From: Microvirga zambiensis WSM3693
GTDB lineage: Bacteria > Pseudomonadota > Alphaproteobacteria > Rhizobiales > Beijerinckiaceae
Reading direction: 5' to 3'
DNA: 64,000 nt
NCBI RefSeq assembly: GCF_016735695.1
Contig: NZ_JAERQD010000015.1
Location: forward strand, 62,001-126,000
Translations under genes and position numbers: made by a program
The notes under the pieces: model-generated
The model's database searches: none
Told to the model about the DNA's origin: nothing
What the model saw: only the letters and a program-made list of their open reading frames with translations
Shown: one piece after another, positions 17,857-26,058 of the stretch
Numbering within the stretch: the stretch's first letter is position 1
Layout of the letters: every line of letters starts with the position of its first letter

Positions 17857-18894
17857 ATGATACAGTCCAAATCTATGGCCCGCTGGCTCGCCATGGGCCT
17901 CATTGCCGGCGTCACCGCCATTTCGGCGGCACCGGCTTCCGCTCAATCGACGCTCGATACGGTCAAGAAGCGCGGCAAGATTCTTTGCGGCGTGTCGCCG
18001 GTAGCCCCTGGCTTCTCCTACGCCGACGACAAGGGTGTTCGGCGCGGCTTCGACGTCGACATCTGCCGCGCCGTGTCGGCTGCGGTCTTCGCCGATCCCG
18101 ACAAGGTCGAGTATGTTCCGCTCAACACCAATGTCCGCTTCCAGGCGGTGCAGTCGGGCGAGGTGGATATCCTTTCCCGCCAGAATACCTGGAGCTTCAC
18201 GCGCGATGCATCCCTGGGCCTCGATTTCGGGCCCGTGGTGTTCTACGACGGTCAGGGCCTGATGGCACCGGCGAAGCTCAATGTGAAGAGCGCCAGCGAA
18301 CTTCAAGGCGCTGCGATCTGCCTGCTGCCCGGCACGACCACGCTTCAGAATCTCGAAGACTTCTTCCGGCCCAAGAACATCAAGTATGAATCGGTGGTGT
18401 TCGAGAACTCCGACGAGTGGCGCAACGCCTTCTTCACGGGACGCTGCGATGCCATCACGACGGACCGTTCGGATCTGGCCTCCGTCCGCGCGATCGCCAA
18501 CGACCCGTCGCAATATGTGGTCCTGCCGGAGACGATCTCGAAGGAGCCGCTTGCTCCGACGATCCGCCAGAACGATCCCAACTGGCGCGATATTCTGAAC
18601 TGGTCGGTTTACACCCTCATCGGCGCAGAGGAGAAGGGCATCACCCAGGCCAACGTAGACGAGTTCCTCAAGAGCGAGGATCCCGAGGTTCAGCGCATGC
18701 TCGGCGTGAACGGCGACTTCGGCAAGATGCTCGGCCTCGACAACAAGTGGGCCTATAACATCGTTAAATCCCTCGGAAACTATGCCGAAGTCTTCGACCG
18801 CAACCTAGGCCCGAAGACCCGGCTTGGCTTGACGCGCGGTCCGAACGAACTCTGGACCAAGGGCGGCCTGCTTTACGCGCCGCCCTTCCGGTAA
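17857..18894 (+). CDS. aapJ: general L-amino acid ABC transporter substrate-binding protein (AapJ-like)
   Basis: A 345-residue periplasmic binding protein. The signal peptide ends at PASAQS, and the mature start TLDTVKKRGKILCGVSPVAPGFSYADDKG is typical of AapJ/BztA. The family-specific segments FDVDICRAVSAAVFAD, LSRQNTWSFTRD and PGTTTLQNLEDFF are present. ATG 17857 is chosen because AGAGGGAG lies upstream; an in-frame ATG at 17839 is less well placed. It heads a cluster with the two matching permeases. In rhizobia AapJ binds a wide range of L-amino acids. Confidence 0.9.
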   Translation: MIQSKSMARWLAMGLIAGVTAISAAPASAQSTLDTVKKRGKILCGVSPVAPGFSYADDKGVRRGFDVDICRAVSAAVFADPDKVEYVPLNTNVRFQAVQSGEVDILSRQNTWSFTRDASLGLDFGPVVFYDGQGLMAPAKLNVKSASELQGAAICLLPGTTTLQNLEDFFRPKNIKYESVVFENSDEWRNAFFTGRCDAITTDRSDLASVRAIANDPSQYVVLPETISKEPLAPTIRQNDPNWRDILNWSVYTLIGAEEKGITQANVDEFLKSEDPEVQRMLGVNGDFGKMLGLDNKWAYNIVKSLGNYAEVFDRNLGPKTRLGLTRGPNELWTKGGLLYAPPFR

Positions 18895-18904
18895 TCTGAG
18901 ATCG

Positions 18905-18928
18905 ACGGGCGGCCCTGGGGCCGCCCGT
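18905..18928. terminator. hairpin between aapJ and aapQ
   Basis: ACGGGCGGCC and GGCCGCCCGT form a 10-base perfect stem with a 4-base loop, followed by TTTC. It sits in the 67-base gap after the binding-protein gene. This is the classical position for a partial terminator or RNA-stabilising element that makes binding protein more abundant than permease. Confidence 0.7.
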
Positions 18929-18961
18929 TTCATCCTCGGCATTCTCCGAAAAAGGACCATC

Positions 18962-20134
18962 ATGCGCGTCGATGCGTTGGGCGGGACGAGGCTCCTCTAC
19001 AATCTTCGCTTTCGGGCCATCCTGTATCAGGTGCTCGCCGTTGGCGGCATTGTCCTTTTGGGACTTTACCTGTTCTCGAACGTATCGCAGAAGCTGGCCG
19101 AACAGAACATTGCGACCGGCTTCGGCTATTTGAGCCGGGAAGCAGGCTTCGTCATCAGCCAGACACTGATCGACTACAAGCCCACCGACACCTATGGCCG
19201 CGCCATTCTTGCCGGGATAGTCAACACGGTCTGGGTCTCCGCCTGGAGCGTCGTGCTCGCGACGATCATCGGACTTTTCGTCGGCATCGCCCGTCTTTCC
19301 CGCAATCCGCTGCTCGCCTTTCTGGCCTTCCTTTATGTGGAAGCCCTGCGCAATGTGCCGCTCCTGCTTTATCTTTTCCTCTGGTACGCGCTGATCGTCA
19401 CAAGCCTGCCGACCGTGCGTGAAGCATGGGAAATCCTGCCCCATGTCTTTCTGAGCAACAGCGGCCTGACGGTGCCCTCCCTGATGTGGACGAGCGCCCA
19501 TTCGATGATTCTCGCCGCACTGATCCTCGGGGGTGTGCTCGGCGTATTCATCCATCGCCGCGCAACGGCTCAGCGCATCACGTCGGGCAAGTCGCGAAGG
19601 ACCTGGCCCCTGGTCGCCATGGCGCTGCTGATTCCGCCCGCCCTCGCGCTTCTGATCGTGCAGCCGGATTTCACGATCAGCCTTCCGGAGAAAGGCCGCT
19701 TCAGGCTTGCGGGCGGCTCTCAGCTCACACCGGAATTCACGGCCCTCCTCCTCGGCCTTTCGCTCTCCGCCTCGGCGGGCATCGCCGAGATCGTGCGAAG
19801 CGGCATTCTGTCCGTGCGCAAGGGGCAATGGGAAGCGGCGCGGGCCCTGGGCTTGAAGGATGGCCTGACCATGCGCCTCGTCGTGCTTCCGCAAGCGCTT
19901 CGGGTCATCATCCCGCCGCTCACCAGCAGCTACCTGAGCCTTTTCAAGAACTCGTCGCTCGCCATCGCCATCGGCTATCCTGATCTCGTCATGGTGTCGA
20001 ACACGACCATGAACCAGACCGGGCAGGCGATCGAGGGCATCGCCATCTTCATGCTGGTCTATCTCGGTCTGTCGATCGCGATTTCCCTGTTCATGAACTG
20101 GTACAACAGCCGCGTCGCGCTGAAGGAGCGGTAG
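18962..20134 (+). CDS. aapQ: general L-amino acid ABC transporter permease (AapQ-like)
   Basis: A 390-residue membrane protein of the HisMQ family, longer than typical amino-acid permeases because of the AapQ/BztB insertion between the N-terminal hydrophobic segments. The conserved GILSVRKGQWEAARALGLKDG and FKNSSLAIAIGYPDLV segments near residues 280-340 identify the EAA loop and C-terminal half. It pairs with AapM encoded four bases downstream. Confidence 0.92.
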   Translation: MRVDALGGTRLLYNLRFRAILYQVLAVGGIVLLGLYLFSNVSQKLAEQNIATGFGYLSREAGFVISQTLIDYKPTDTYGRAILAGIVNTVWVSAWSVVLATIIGLFVGIARLSRNPLLAFLAFLYVEALRNVPLLLYLFLWYALIVTSLPTVREAWEILPHVFLSNSGLTVPSLMWTSAHSMILAALILGGVLGVFIHRRATAQRITSGKSRRTWPLVAMALLIPPALALLIVQPDFTISLPEKGRFRLAGGSQLTPEFTALLLGLSLSASAGIAEIVRSGILSVRKGQWEAARALGLKDGLTMRLVVLPQALRVIIPPLTSSYLSLFKNSSLAIAIGYPDLVMVSNTTMNQTGQAIEGIAIFMLVYLGLSIAISLFMNWYNSRVALKER

Positions 20135-20137
20135 GCC

Positions 20138-21250
20138 ATGACGACTGCGACCGACATCGCCGAAGCGCAACTGAAGATGCCCCTCCGGCGCGATCCGGAT
20201 GTCGGGCGGCGCCTTATGCATCGCACGCTCAAGCCGCTCATCGGCACGCCGGTCAATGCGGTCATCACGCTCGTCTGCCTGTGGATCCTATGGCTTGGAG
20301 CGAAGGGCGCCTACGGCTGGCACGTGACCCGCGCCGTCACCGAAGGAGGCGCCCAGGCCTGCAAGGTGGGACACGGCGCCTGCTGGCCGTTCTACGAGGC
20401 GAAGATCCGTTTCATGATCTTCGGGGTCTATCCCTACGACGAGCATTGGCGCGTGCTGCTCGCCATGATCATCTTCCTGGGCGCCATCGGCATCACGATG
20501 ATCCCGCGTTTCTGGAACAGAAGCCTCCTGGTTCTGTGGGGCGTGACGATCGTGGCGACGGCCATTCTGATCAGCGGCGGCATCTTCGGTCTCACCTACG
20601 TGCCGACGACGCAATGGAGCGGATTGCCCCTCTCCTTCCTGCTCTCCGCCATCGGCCTTGCCTTCGGCTTTCCTCTCGGCGTCGTGCTCGCCCTGGCCCG
20701 CTCCTCGAAGCTCCCCGCCATCCGCGTCATCGCCATCATCTTCATCGAAGTGATCCGGGGCGTTCCCCTCATCAGCATCCTCTTCATGGCCTCCGTCATG
20801 CTGCCGCTCTTCATGCCGAGCGGGATCACCGTGGACAAGCTGCTGCGGGCGCAGATCGCCATCATCATCTTCGCCGCCGCCTATATTGCAGAGGCAGTCC
20901 GTGGCGGCCTGCAGGCAATTCCCCGCGGCCAGCACGAAGCCGCCAGCGCCATGGGCCTGCATTACTGGCAGTCCATGCGGCTGATCGTTCTGCCGCAGGC
21001 CCTGAAGATCGCCATTCCGCCCCTGGTGAACATCTCCATCGGCTTCTTCCAGGACACGACCCTCGTCACGATCATCGGCCTTCTGGATTTCCTGTCCACC
21101 GTTCGCACGGCGATGACGGACCCGAACTGGGTCGGCATCGCCGTCCTGGAAGGCTACGTCTTCGCAGCCTTCGTGTTCCTCGTGTTCTCGTATGGCATGG
21201 GCGCCTATAGCCGCTTCCTGGAGCGTCGCATGCGCCTCGGGCACGACTGA
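20138..21250 (+). CDS. aapM: general L-amino acid ABC transporter permease (AapM-like)
   Basis: A 370-residue HisMQ-family permease with the extended N-terminus of AapM/BztC, then the core with the EAA loop IPRGQHEAASAMGLHYWQSM and FFQDTTLVTIIGLLDFL. It follows aapQ directly. The expected next gene, the aapP ATPase, is absent: a convergent oxidoreductase ends 21 bases after this gene. The importer must therefore use an ATPase encoded elsewhere. Confidence 0.92.
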   Translation: MTTATDIAEAQLKMPLRRDPDVGRRLMHRTLKPLIGTPVNAVITLVCLWILWLGAKGAYGWHVTRAVTEGGAQACKVGHGACWPFYEAKIRFMIFGVYPYDEHWRVLLAMIIFLGAIGITMIPRFWNRSLLVLWGVTIVATAILISGGIFGLTYVPTTQWSGLPLSFLLSAIGLAFGFPLGVVLALARSSKLPAIRVIAIIFIEVIRGVPLISILFMASVMLPLFMPSGITVDKLLRAQIAIIIFAAAYIAEAVRGGLQAIPRGQHEAASAMGLHYWQSMRLIVLPQALKIAIPPLVNISIGFFQDTTLVTIIGLLDFLSTVRTAMTDPNWVGIAVLEGYVFAAFVFLVFSYGMGAYSRFLERRMRLGHD

Positions 21251-21270
21251 CGCATCGGCGGAAAAGCGAC

Positions 21271-22566
21271 TTAGGTCGCACGGGCGGCGCGACGTTCCTT
21301 GGCAAGATCCATGGCCTGATAGGTCCAATAGGTGAGCTGCGCCGCGGCGACTCCGAACGGGCCGCCATTCCATACGAGGCCGAAGGGTTCGTACAGGCGG
21401 TAGCGGTCGCTCGTGCCGAGGATGCCCTCCGCAATCACGCGCCCTCCGATGGCCGTGGTGTTCATGCCGCGACCGCCGAAGCCGTACACGTACCAGACAC
21501 CTTCCTGAAGCTGCCCGATGAGCGGCATCAGATGGCGAGCATAAGCCATGAGACCGGCCCAGGCCGTCTCCACACGCACGCCTTCCAGCTGGGGATAGGT
21601 CGAGACCATCGTCCTCTGCATCATCTGCGCAAGGCGTCTTGGCTCGGTCTTGCGCGTCGTGATCCTGCCCCCCCAGAGCAGCCGCGTTCCATCATCGACA
21701 AGGCGGTAATAATCGCCCGCACGGCGATTGTCGCTGATCGCCGCCGGCGTGCGCACGGCATCTCCGATCCTTTCCGGCGCCGCTTCCGTCAGCAGCACAT
21801 AAGTGGCAATCGGGAGGATGCTGCGGCGCAGCCGGGGCACCAGCTCGTCCGTATAACCGCCGCCCGCCAGAACCACGTCACGTGCCCTGACCTCACCATG
21901 CGCGGTCCTTACGATCTTGTCCGCGCCCTCGAAATCGCATCCGACGACCCGCGATCCCTCGAAGATCCGTCCGTTCAGCGCCTCGATCTCCGTTGCCAGA
22001 GCCCGGGCATAGTTGAGCGGATGGAAATGAAAGCAGGCGGGATCGTAGAGCGCCTGATAATACTTCTGCGAACGCAGAACATTGCGGACGGCATCTGTCG
22101 GCATCACTTCCAGATGGTAGTCGAATTCCCGCTTCATCATCTCGCACTGGCGTGCGAGCCCATCGGGATCGTGGTACCGAAGCACGCTCATCTTGCCGTA
22201 GACGCGCTTGTTGTCGCTCATGGCAAGCTTGTCGATATTCTCCTCGACGATGCGCACCCCTTCGATCGAGAGGCGGTGCAGAGCCTGTGCTTTCTCCGCT
22301 CCGACCATGCGAGTGATATTGGCATGGCTCGTCGCATATCCCGGGCCGACGAAGCCTCCGTTGCGGCCGGACGCTCCCCAGCCAACCCGCTCCGCATCCA
22401 GAACGACCACCGAACGGCACGCCCGCGCCAGATCGAGAGCTGCCGTGAGACCGGCAAGCCCTCCGCCGATAATAGCGACATCCGCGTGCACCGATCCGTC
22501 AAGAGAAGAGCGTTGCGACATGTCCGTCAGCGTGCGGGCATAATAGGTATCGCCATAGCCGGCCAT
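21271..22566 (-). CDS. FAD-dependent oxidoreductase, DAO family (PuuB-like)
   Basis: A flavoprotein of about 431 residues in the D-amino acid oxidase/glycine oxidase superfamily. The dinucleotide-binding motif VAIIGGGLAGLTAALDLA lies near residue 28, then WGASGRNGGFVGPGYA (typical of gamma-glutamylputrescine oxidase-like enzymes), and the C-terminal FAD segment VYGFGGRGMNTTAIGG. MAGYGDTYYARTL at 22566 is the usual start; the frame stays open about 89 residues further upstream without family similarity. It lies next to the amino-acid importer and may oxidise an imported amine or amino acid, releasing ammonia and hydrogen peroxide. Confidence 0.87.
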   Translation of the reverse strand: MAGYGDTYYARTLTDMSQRSSLDGSVHADVAIIGGGLAGLTAALDLARACRSVVVLDAERVGWGASGRNGGFVGPGYATSHANITRMVGAEKAQALHRLSIEGVRIVEENIDKLAMSDNKRVYGKMSVLRYHDPDGLARQCEMMKREFDYHLEVMPTDAVRNVLRSQKYYQALYDPACFHFHPLNYARALATEIEALNGRIFEGSRVVGCDFEGADKIVRTAHGEVRARDVVLAGGGYTDELVPRLRRSILPIATYVLLTEAAPERIGDAVRTPAAISDNRRAGDYYRLVDDGTRLLWGGRITTRKTEPRRLAQMMQRTMVSTYPQLEGVRVETAWAGLMAYARHLMPLIGQLQEGVWYVYGFGGRGMNTTAIGGRVIAEGILGTSDRYRLYEPFGLVWNGGPFGVAAAQLTYWTYQAMDLAKERRAARAT

Positions 22567-22601
22567 CGAAGCCCCCCCGATCTCAAATGATTTCCCAAAC
22601 C

Positions 22602-22643
22602 CTAGCGCATCGTGCGGAAAAGTGGACTGGTTTTCGTGCATGC
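22602..22643. repeat. dispersed intergenic repeat, copy A
   Basis: The element begins CTAGCGCATCGTGCGGAAAA and continues GTGGACTGG-TTTTCG; the inverted GGAAAA/TTTTC segments can fold. The same core occurs in reverse orientation at 52177. It resembles the short palindromic intergenic repeats scattered through many Hyphomicrobiales genomes and lies in the divergent spacer between two flavoprotein genes. Confidence 0.6.
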
Positions 22644-22765
22644 TGATTACGTACCGGGCATATTCCACCGAGTTCACCGGAGAACCTTTCGATGGGCCCC
22701 TTCTCGGAGGAACACAGCCGAGGTTGTCGCCGTTATTCAGGGTCAATCCCCTTGCGGAGCCCCGG

Positions 22766-23380
22766 ATGGCCCTGACCGCCTTAGCCTTGAACTGCACTCT
22801 GAAGCGCGGCAGCGCCGCCTCGTCGACGGACAAGCTGCTTCAGGAGGTTTTGGAGGAACTGAAGCCACACGGGGTGACAGGTCAAATCGTCAGGGTTGTC
22901 GATCTCGATATCAAAGCGGGCGTGTCGTCCGACGAAGGCGAAGGCGACGACTGGCCGGAACTGCGACGGAAGATCGACGCAGCACATATCCTCATCCTGG
23001 GAACTCCGATCTGGCTCGGTCAACCCTCCAGTGTCGCCAAACGCGTTCTCGAGCGCATGGATGCTTTCCTGGAAGAGACGGACGACAGAGGGCGCATGCC
23101 TGCCTTCGGAAAGGTCGCCGTCGCGGCTGTGGTCGGCAATGAAGACGGAGCCCATCATTGTCATGCCGAACTGTATCAAGCGCTCAACGATGTCGGATTC
23201 ACGATTCCCGCGGGCGCCGGCACCTACTGGGTCGGCGAAGCGATGGGCTCGGTCGATTACAGGGATCTCAAGCAGCCCTACGAAAAGACCGTGCAGACGA
23301 CCAAGATGCTGGCAATCAACGCCGCGCACCTGGCGATGCTCCTGAACGCGAACCCATATCCAGGGATGGACAAGGCTTGA
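22766..23380 (+). CDS. NAD(P)H-dependent FMN reductase/flavodoxin-like protein
   Basis: A 204-residue flavodoxin-fold protein. The phosphate-binding loop region lies at LNCTLKRGSAASSTDKLL (residues 8-25), the LILGTPIWLGQPSSVAKRVLERM segment at about 76-98, and VVGNEDGAHHCHAELYQAL near 120-138. It is of the NADPH-dependent FMN reductase/iron-sulfur flavoprotein-like family and probably passes electrons or reduces FMN or quinones. The start at ATG 22766 follows GGAG at 22755-22758. Its stop overlaps the presumed TTG start of the next gene, implying coupled production with the FAD oxidoreductase. Confidence 0.82.
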   Translation: MALTALALNCTLKRGSAASSTDKLLQEVLEELKPHGVTGQIVRVVDLDIKAGVSSDEGEGDDWPELRRKIDAAHILILGTPIWLGQPSSVAKRVLERMDAFLEETDDRGRMPAFGKVAVAAVVGNEDGAHHCHAELYQALNDVGFTIPAGAGTYWVGEAMGSVDYRDLKQPYEKTVQTTKMLAINAAHLAMLLNANPYPGMDKA

Positions 23381-24639
23381 GATCGAATGCGTTAGACCAT
23401 GGTGAGGCCGACGAGGATCGGCGGCAGCTCAGGTCTGGATCTTCGCCCTGGCAGACGCTTTCTCGTTCGCTGCCGCGAACTCCGCTCCTCACCGATCTGC
23501 GTTGCGACGTGGCCATCGTCGGCGCTGGCATCACCGGCTCGTTCGCCGCGGAGGCGCTCACACGGCAGGGACTTTCCGTCGCCGTCGTCGACCGGCTCAT
23601 GCCGGGCCGCGGCAGCACGGCTGCGAGCACGGCGATGCTGCAATGGGAAATCGATCGGTCGCTATCCGAACTGACCGATCTGTACGGCCCCGACAAAGCG
23701 GCACGCATCTATCGCCGCTCCTATGCCGCGACATCCGATCTCTGCGATTATATCGAGGCGCTCGGCATCTCCTGCCTCTTTACGCGTCGTTCCAGTCTTT
23801 ACCTGGGCGGCGGTGATACGGGCCTGGCGGACCTTGCAAGCGAGCATCGCTTGCGGAGCCAGGTCGACCTGCCCGGAGACCTACTCGATGAACGCGCTCT
23901 CGTCGAGCGTTTCATGATGGACCGTCCAGGCGCACTCTTCTCGCCAGGATCGGCGGAGGCCGATCCGCTCTGCCTGTCGCTCGGCCTGCTCGAGATGGCC
24001 CTGGCGCAGGGAGCGGTGCTGGTCGAGGACGAAGTCGTGGCTTACGACTGGAACAGCCGCAGCGCATCGATCGGGCTCGCCGGAGGCAGAACGATCGATG
24101 CCCGGCACCTCGTGCTGGCGACGGGCTACGAAATGCCGGACTTCGTCAACAGCGACCTTCATCGCAGGTCTTCGAGCTGGTGTCTTGCGACGATCCCACA
24201 GCAGCCGGGCGCCCTCTGGCCGGAGCGTGCCCTCATCTGGGAGAGTTCGCATCCTTATCTCTACGCGAGGACCACCGGCGACGGGCGCATCGTGGTTGGC
24301 GGCGAGGATCAGCCGACGAGCACTCCTCAGGAACGAGAGAGGCTGATGCCGGACAAAATCGCGGAGATTTCCGCGAAGATGAAGAAACTCTGGCCCTACG
24401 CATCATACGAGATCGCACATGCCTGGGCGGCGGAATTCGGTGAGACCGATGACGGCTTGCCTCTCATCGGCCCCGTTCGAGGTGCCGAGAGCATCCTAGC
24501 CGCCTACGGCTACGGCGGAAACGGCATCACCTTCAGCTACATGGCCTCCCGCATTCTGGCTGCGCGGATCGCCGGCGTCAGAAGGCCGTGGTTCGACGAT
24601 TTTTCTCTCGATCGCGAGCCGCCTCGCTCTTCAGGCTAG
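23377..24639 (+). CDS. FAD-dependent oxidoreductase (DAO family), presumed TTG start
   Basis: A flavoprotein of about 420 residues with CDVAIVGAGITGSFAAEALTR as the FAD-binding motif near residue 40. It then has GRGSTAASTAMLQWEID, the DAO central region, and the C-terminal AAYGYGGNGITFSYMASRIL. No ATG occurs before the FAD motif at a sensible distance. TTG 23377 overlaps the stop of the flavodoxin-like gene (TTGA), with AAGG just upstream, and yields an N-terminus of plausible length, so it is chosen. It likely oxidises an amine or amino acid; the flavodoxin-like partner suggests a linked redox step. Confidence 0.75.
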   Translation: MRSNALDHGEADEDRRQLRSGSSPWQTLSRSLPRTPLLTDLRCDVAIVGAGITGSFAAEALTRQGLSVAVVDRLMPGRGSTAASTAMLQWEIDRSLSELTDLYGPDKAARIYRRSYAATSDLCDYIEALGISCLFTRRSSLYLGGGDTGLADLASEHRLRSQVDLPGDLLDERALVERFMMDRPGALFSPGSAEADPLCLSLGLLEMALAQGAVLVEDEVVAYDWNSRSASIGLAGGRTIDARHLVLATGYEMPDFVNSDLHRRSSSWCLATIPQQPGALWPERALIWESSHPYLYARTTGDGRIVVGGEDQPTSTPQERERLMPDKIAEISAKMKKLWPYASYEIAHAWAAEFGETDDGLPLIGPVRGAESILAAYGYGGNGITFSYMASRILAARIAGVRRPWFDDFSLDREPPRSSG

Positions 24640-24729
24640 TCGCAACCAATGCCGCGATGACCGTCGTGGCGGCAAGCCGCTCCAGGCCATCCATGAGCTA
24701 GGGCCCAGAGCAGCTAGTATGGCCAATGC

Positions 24730-26040
24730 TTACTCTTCCCTGAAGGCGCGCGCCAGGTTGTCGGCAAGCGGCTTCGTCAGATATGAGAACACGGTGCGGT
24801 AGCCCGTCTGGATGAAGCCCTCCACCGGCATTCCCGGCATCAGCTTCGCATTGCCGAGGCGCTCGCGTTCCCCTTCCGAAATCGCAATTCTCACCGGATA
24901 GTAAGACTGGCCGCTGCGTTCCTCCGTCACGAGATCGGCGGCGATGCGCGTGACGTGCCCCAAGATCTCCGGCGTCGTACGCTGGTTAAAGGCGGAAAGC
25001 CGCAGCATCGTATCGAGTCCCTGCCGGAGCTGATCGATATCCTGAGGCGCGACTTTCACCTCGATCGAGAGTTCGTCACCCTCCGGCATCACGAGCATCA
25101 GAGAATCACCGGGTCCGATGACGCCGCCAATCGTGTGCACGGTCGACTGATGCACGATGCCGTCCTGGGGTGCGCGAATGTCGATGCGCTTCAGCTGGTC
25201 CTCGGCCGCGACCTTGCGCTCCACGAGCTCGGCGAGCTTCGCCTGGACCTCGCGCAGCTCCGTGGAAACCTCACTGCGAAGGTCCTGGTCGATCTGCATG
25301 ATCTGAAGCTCGGTCTCGCTGATCTTTCCCTTGGCTTGGGCGACGGTTGAAATCAGCTGTCCGCGCTCGCCCCGCAGCCGCGTCTCCTCGCGTCTCAGCG
25401 AGGTCACGCGGGTAATCGGAACCAGGTTCTTCTTCCACAATTCCTGGACGCCGGTCAGCTCCGAAATGATCAGGTCGATTTCATCGGCCTTGGCGGAGGC
25501 CTGCAGCTTGGTGCCGTCGATCTGCTCCGCCAGCTGAGCCACCCGTTCCCGCAACTGCGATTTCTGGCCTGCGCGCGCCTCCCGCCTGTTGTCGAACAGG
25601 CGTCGCTCACCGCTCATCAGTTCGGCCACCTCGGATTCATCCGCGCGACCAACAAGATCCGTCGGAAAGCGGATCGTATCGGCTCCATCCCGCTCGGCCT
25701 CGAGCCGCGCCCTGCGCGTGCTCATTTCGTCGATGCTCTTGGCGACCATGGCCAGATTGGCCCGCGCGACCGTCTCGTCGAGGCGGATCACGATGTCGCC
25801 GGCTCGGACGCGGTCGCCGTCGCGGGCAAGGATTTCGCCGACGACGCCGCCGGTGGGGTGCTGGACCTTCTTCACGTGGCTGTCCACGACGACCGTGCCC
25901 GGCGCGACGACGGCTCCCGACAGCTCGGTCGTCCAGGCCCAGCCCCCGAGGCCGAAGACGAGAAGGGCAACGCCTCCGAGCGCAATGCGGGTATGGCGAT
26001 TGATGGACTGGCGTGCTTTTGACTTGACGTTGTCGTTCAT
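24730..26040 (-). CDS. HlyD/PrtE-type periplasmic adaptor of type I secretion system
   Basis: A 436-residue membrane-fusion protein. One N-terminal membrane segment (IALGGVALLVFGLGGWAW, residues 20-37) is followed by the lipoyl-like half GTVVVDSHVKKVQHPTGG, a long coiled-coil hairpin (about 95-280) and the returning lipoyl/beta-barrel part with IRAPQDGIVHQSTVHTIGG and MPGMPVEGFIQTG. It bridges the inner-membrane ABC protein to a TolC-like channel, which is not encoded in this window. It lies 18 bases after the ABC gene and, with it, downstream of the giant RTX peroxidase gene. Confidence 0.92.
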   Translation of the reverse strand: MNDNVKSKARQSINRHTRIALGGVALLVFGLGGWAWTTELSGAVVAPGTVVVDSHVKKVQHPTGGVVGEILARDGDRVRAGDIVIRLDETVARANLAMVAKSIDEMSTRRARLEAERDGADTIRFPTDLVGRADESEVAELMSGERRLFDNRREARAGQKSQLRERVAQLAEQIDGTKLQASAKADEIDLIISELTGVQELWKKNLVPITRVTSLRREETRLRGERGQLISTVAQAKGKISETELQIMQIDQDLRSEVSTELREVQAKLAELVERKVAAEDQLKRIDIRAPQDGIVHQSTVHTIGGVIGPGDSLMLVMPEGDELSIEVKVAPQDIDQLRQGLDTMLRLSAFNQRTTPEILGHVTRIAADLVTEERSGQSYYPVRIAISEGERERLGNAKLMPGMPVEGFIQTGYRTVFSYLTKPLADNLARAFREE

Positions 26041-26058
26041 GACGCTGCTCCCCCGAGC

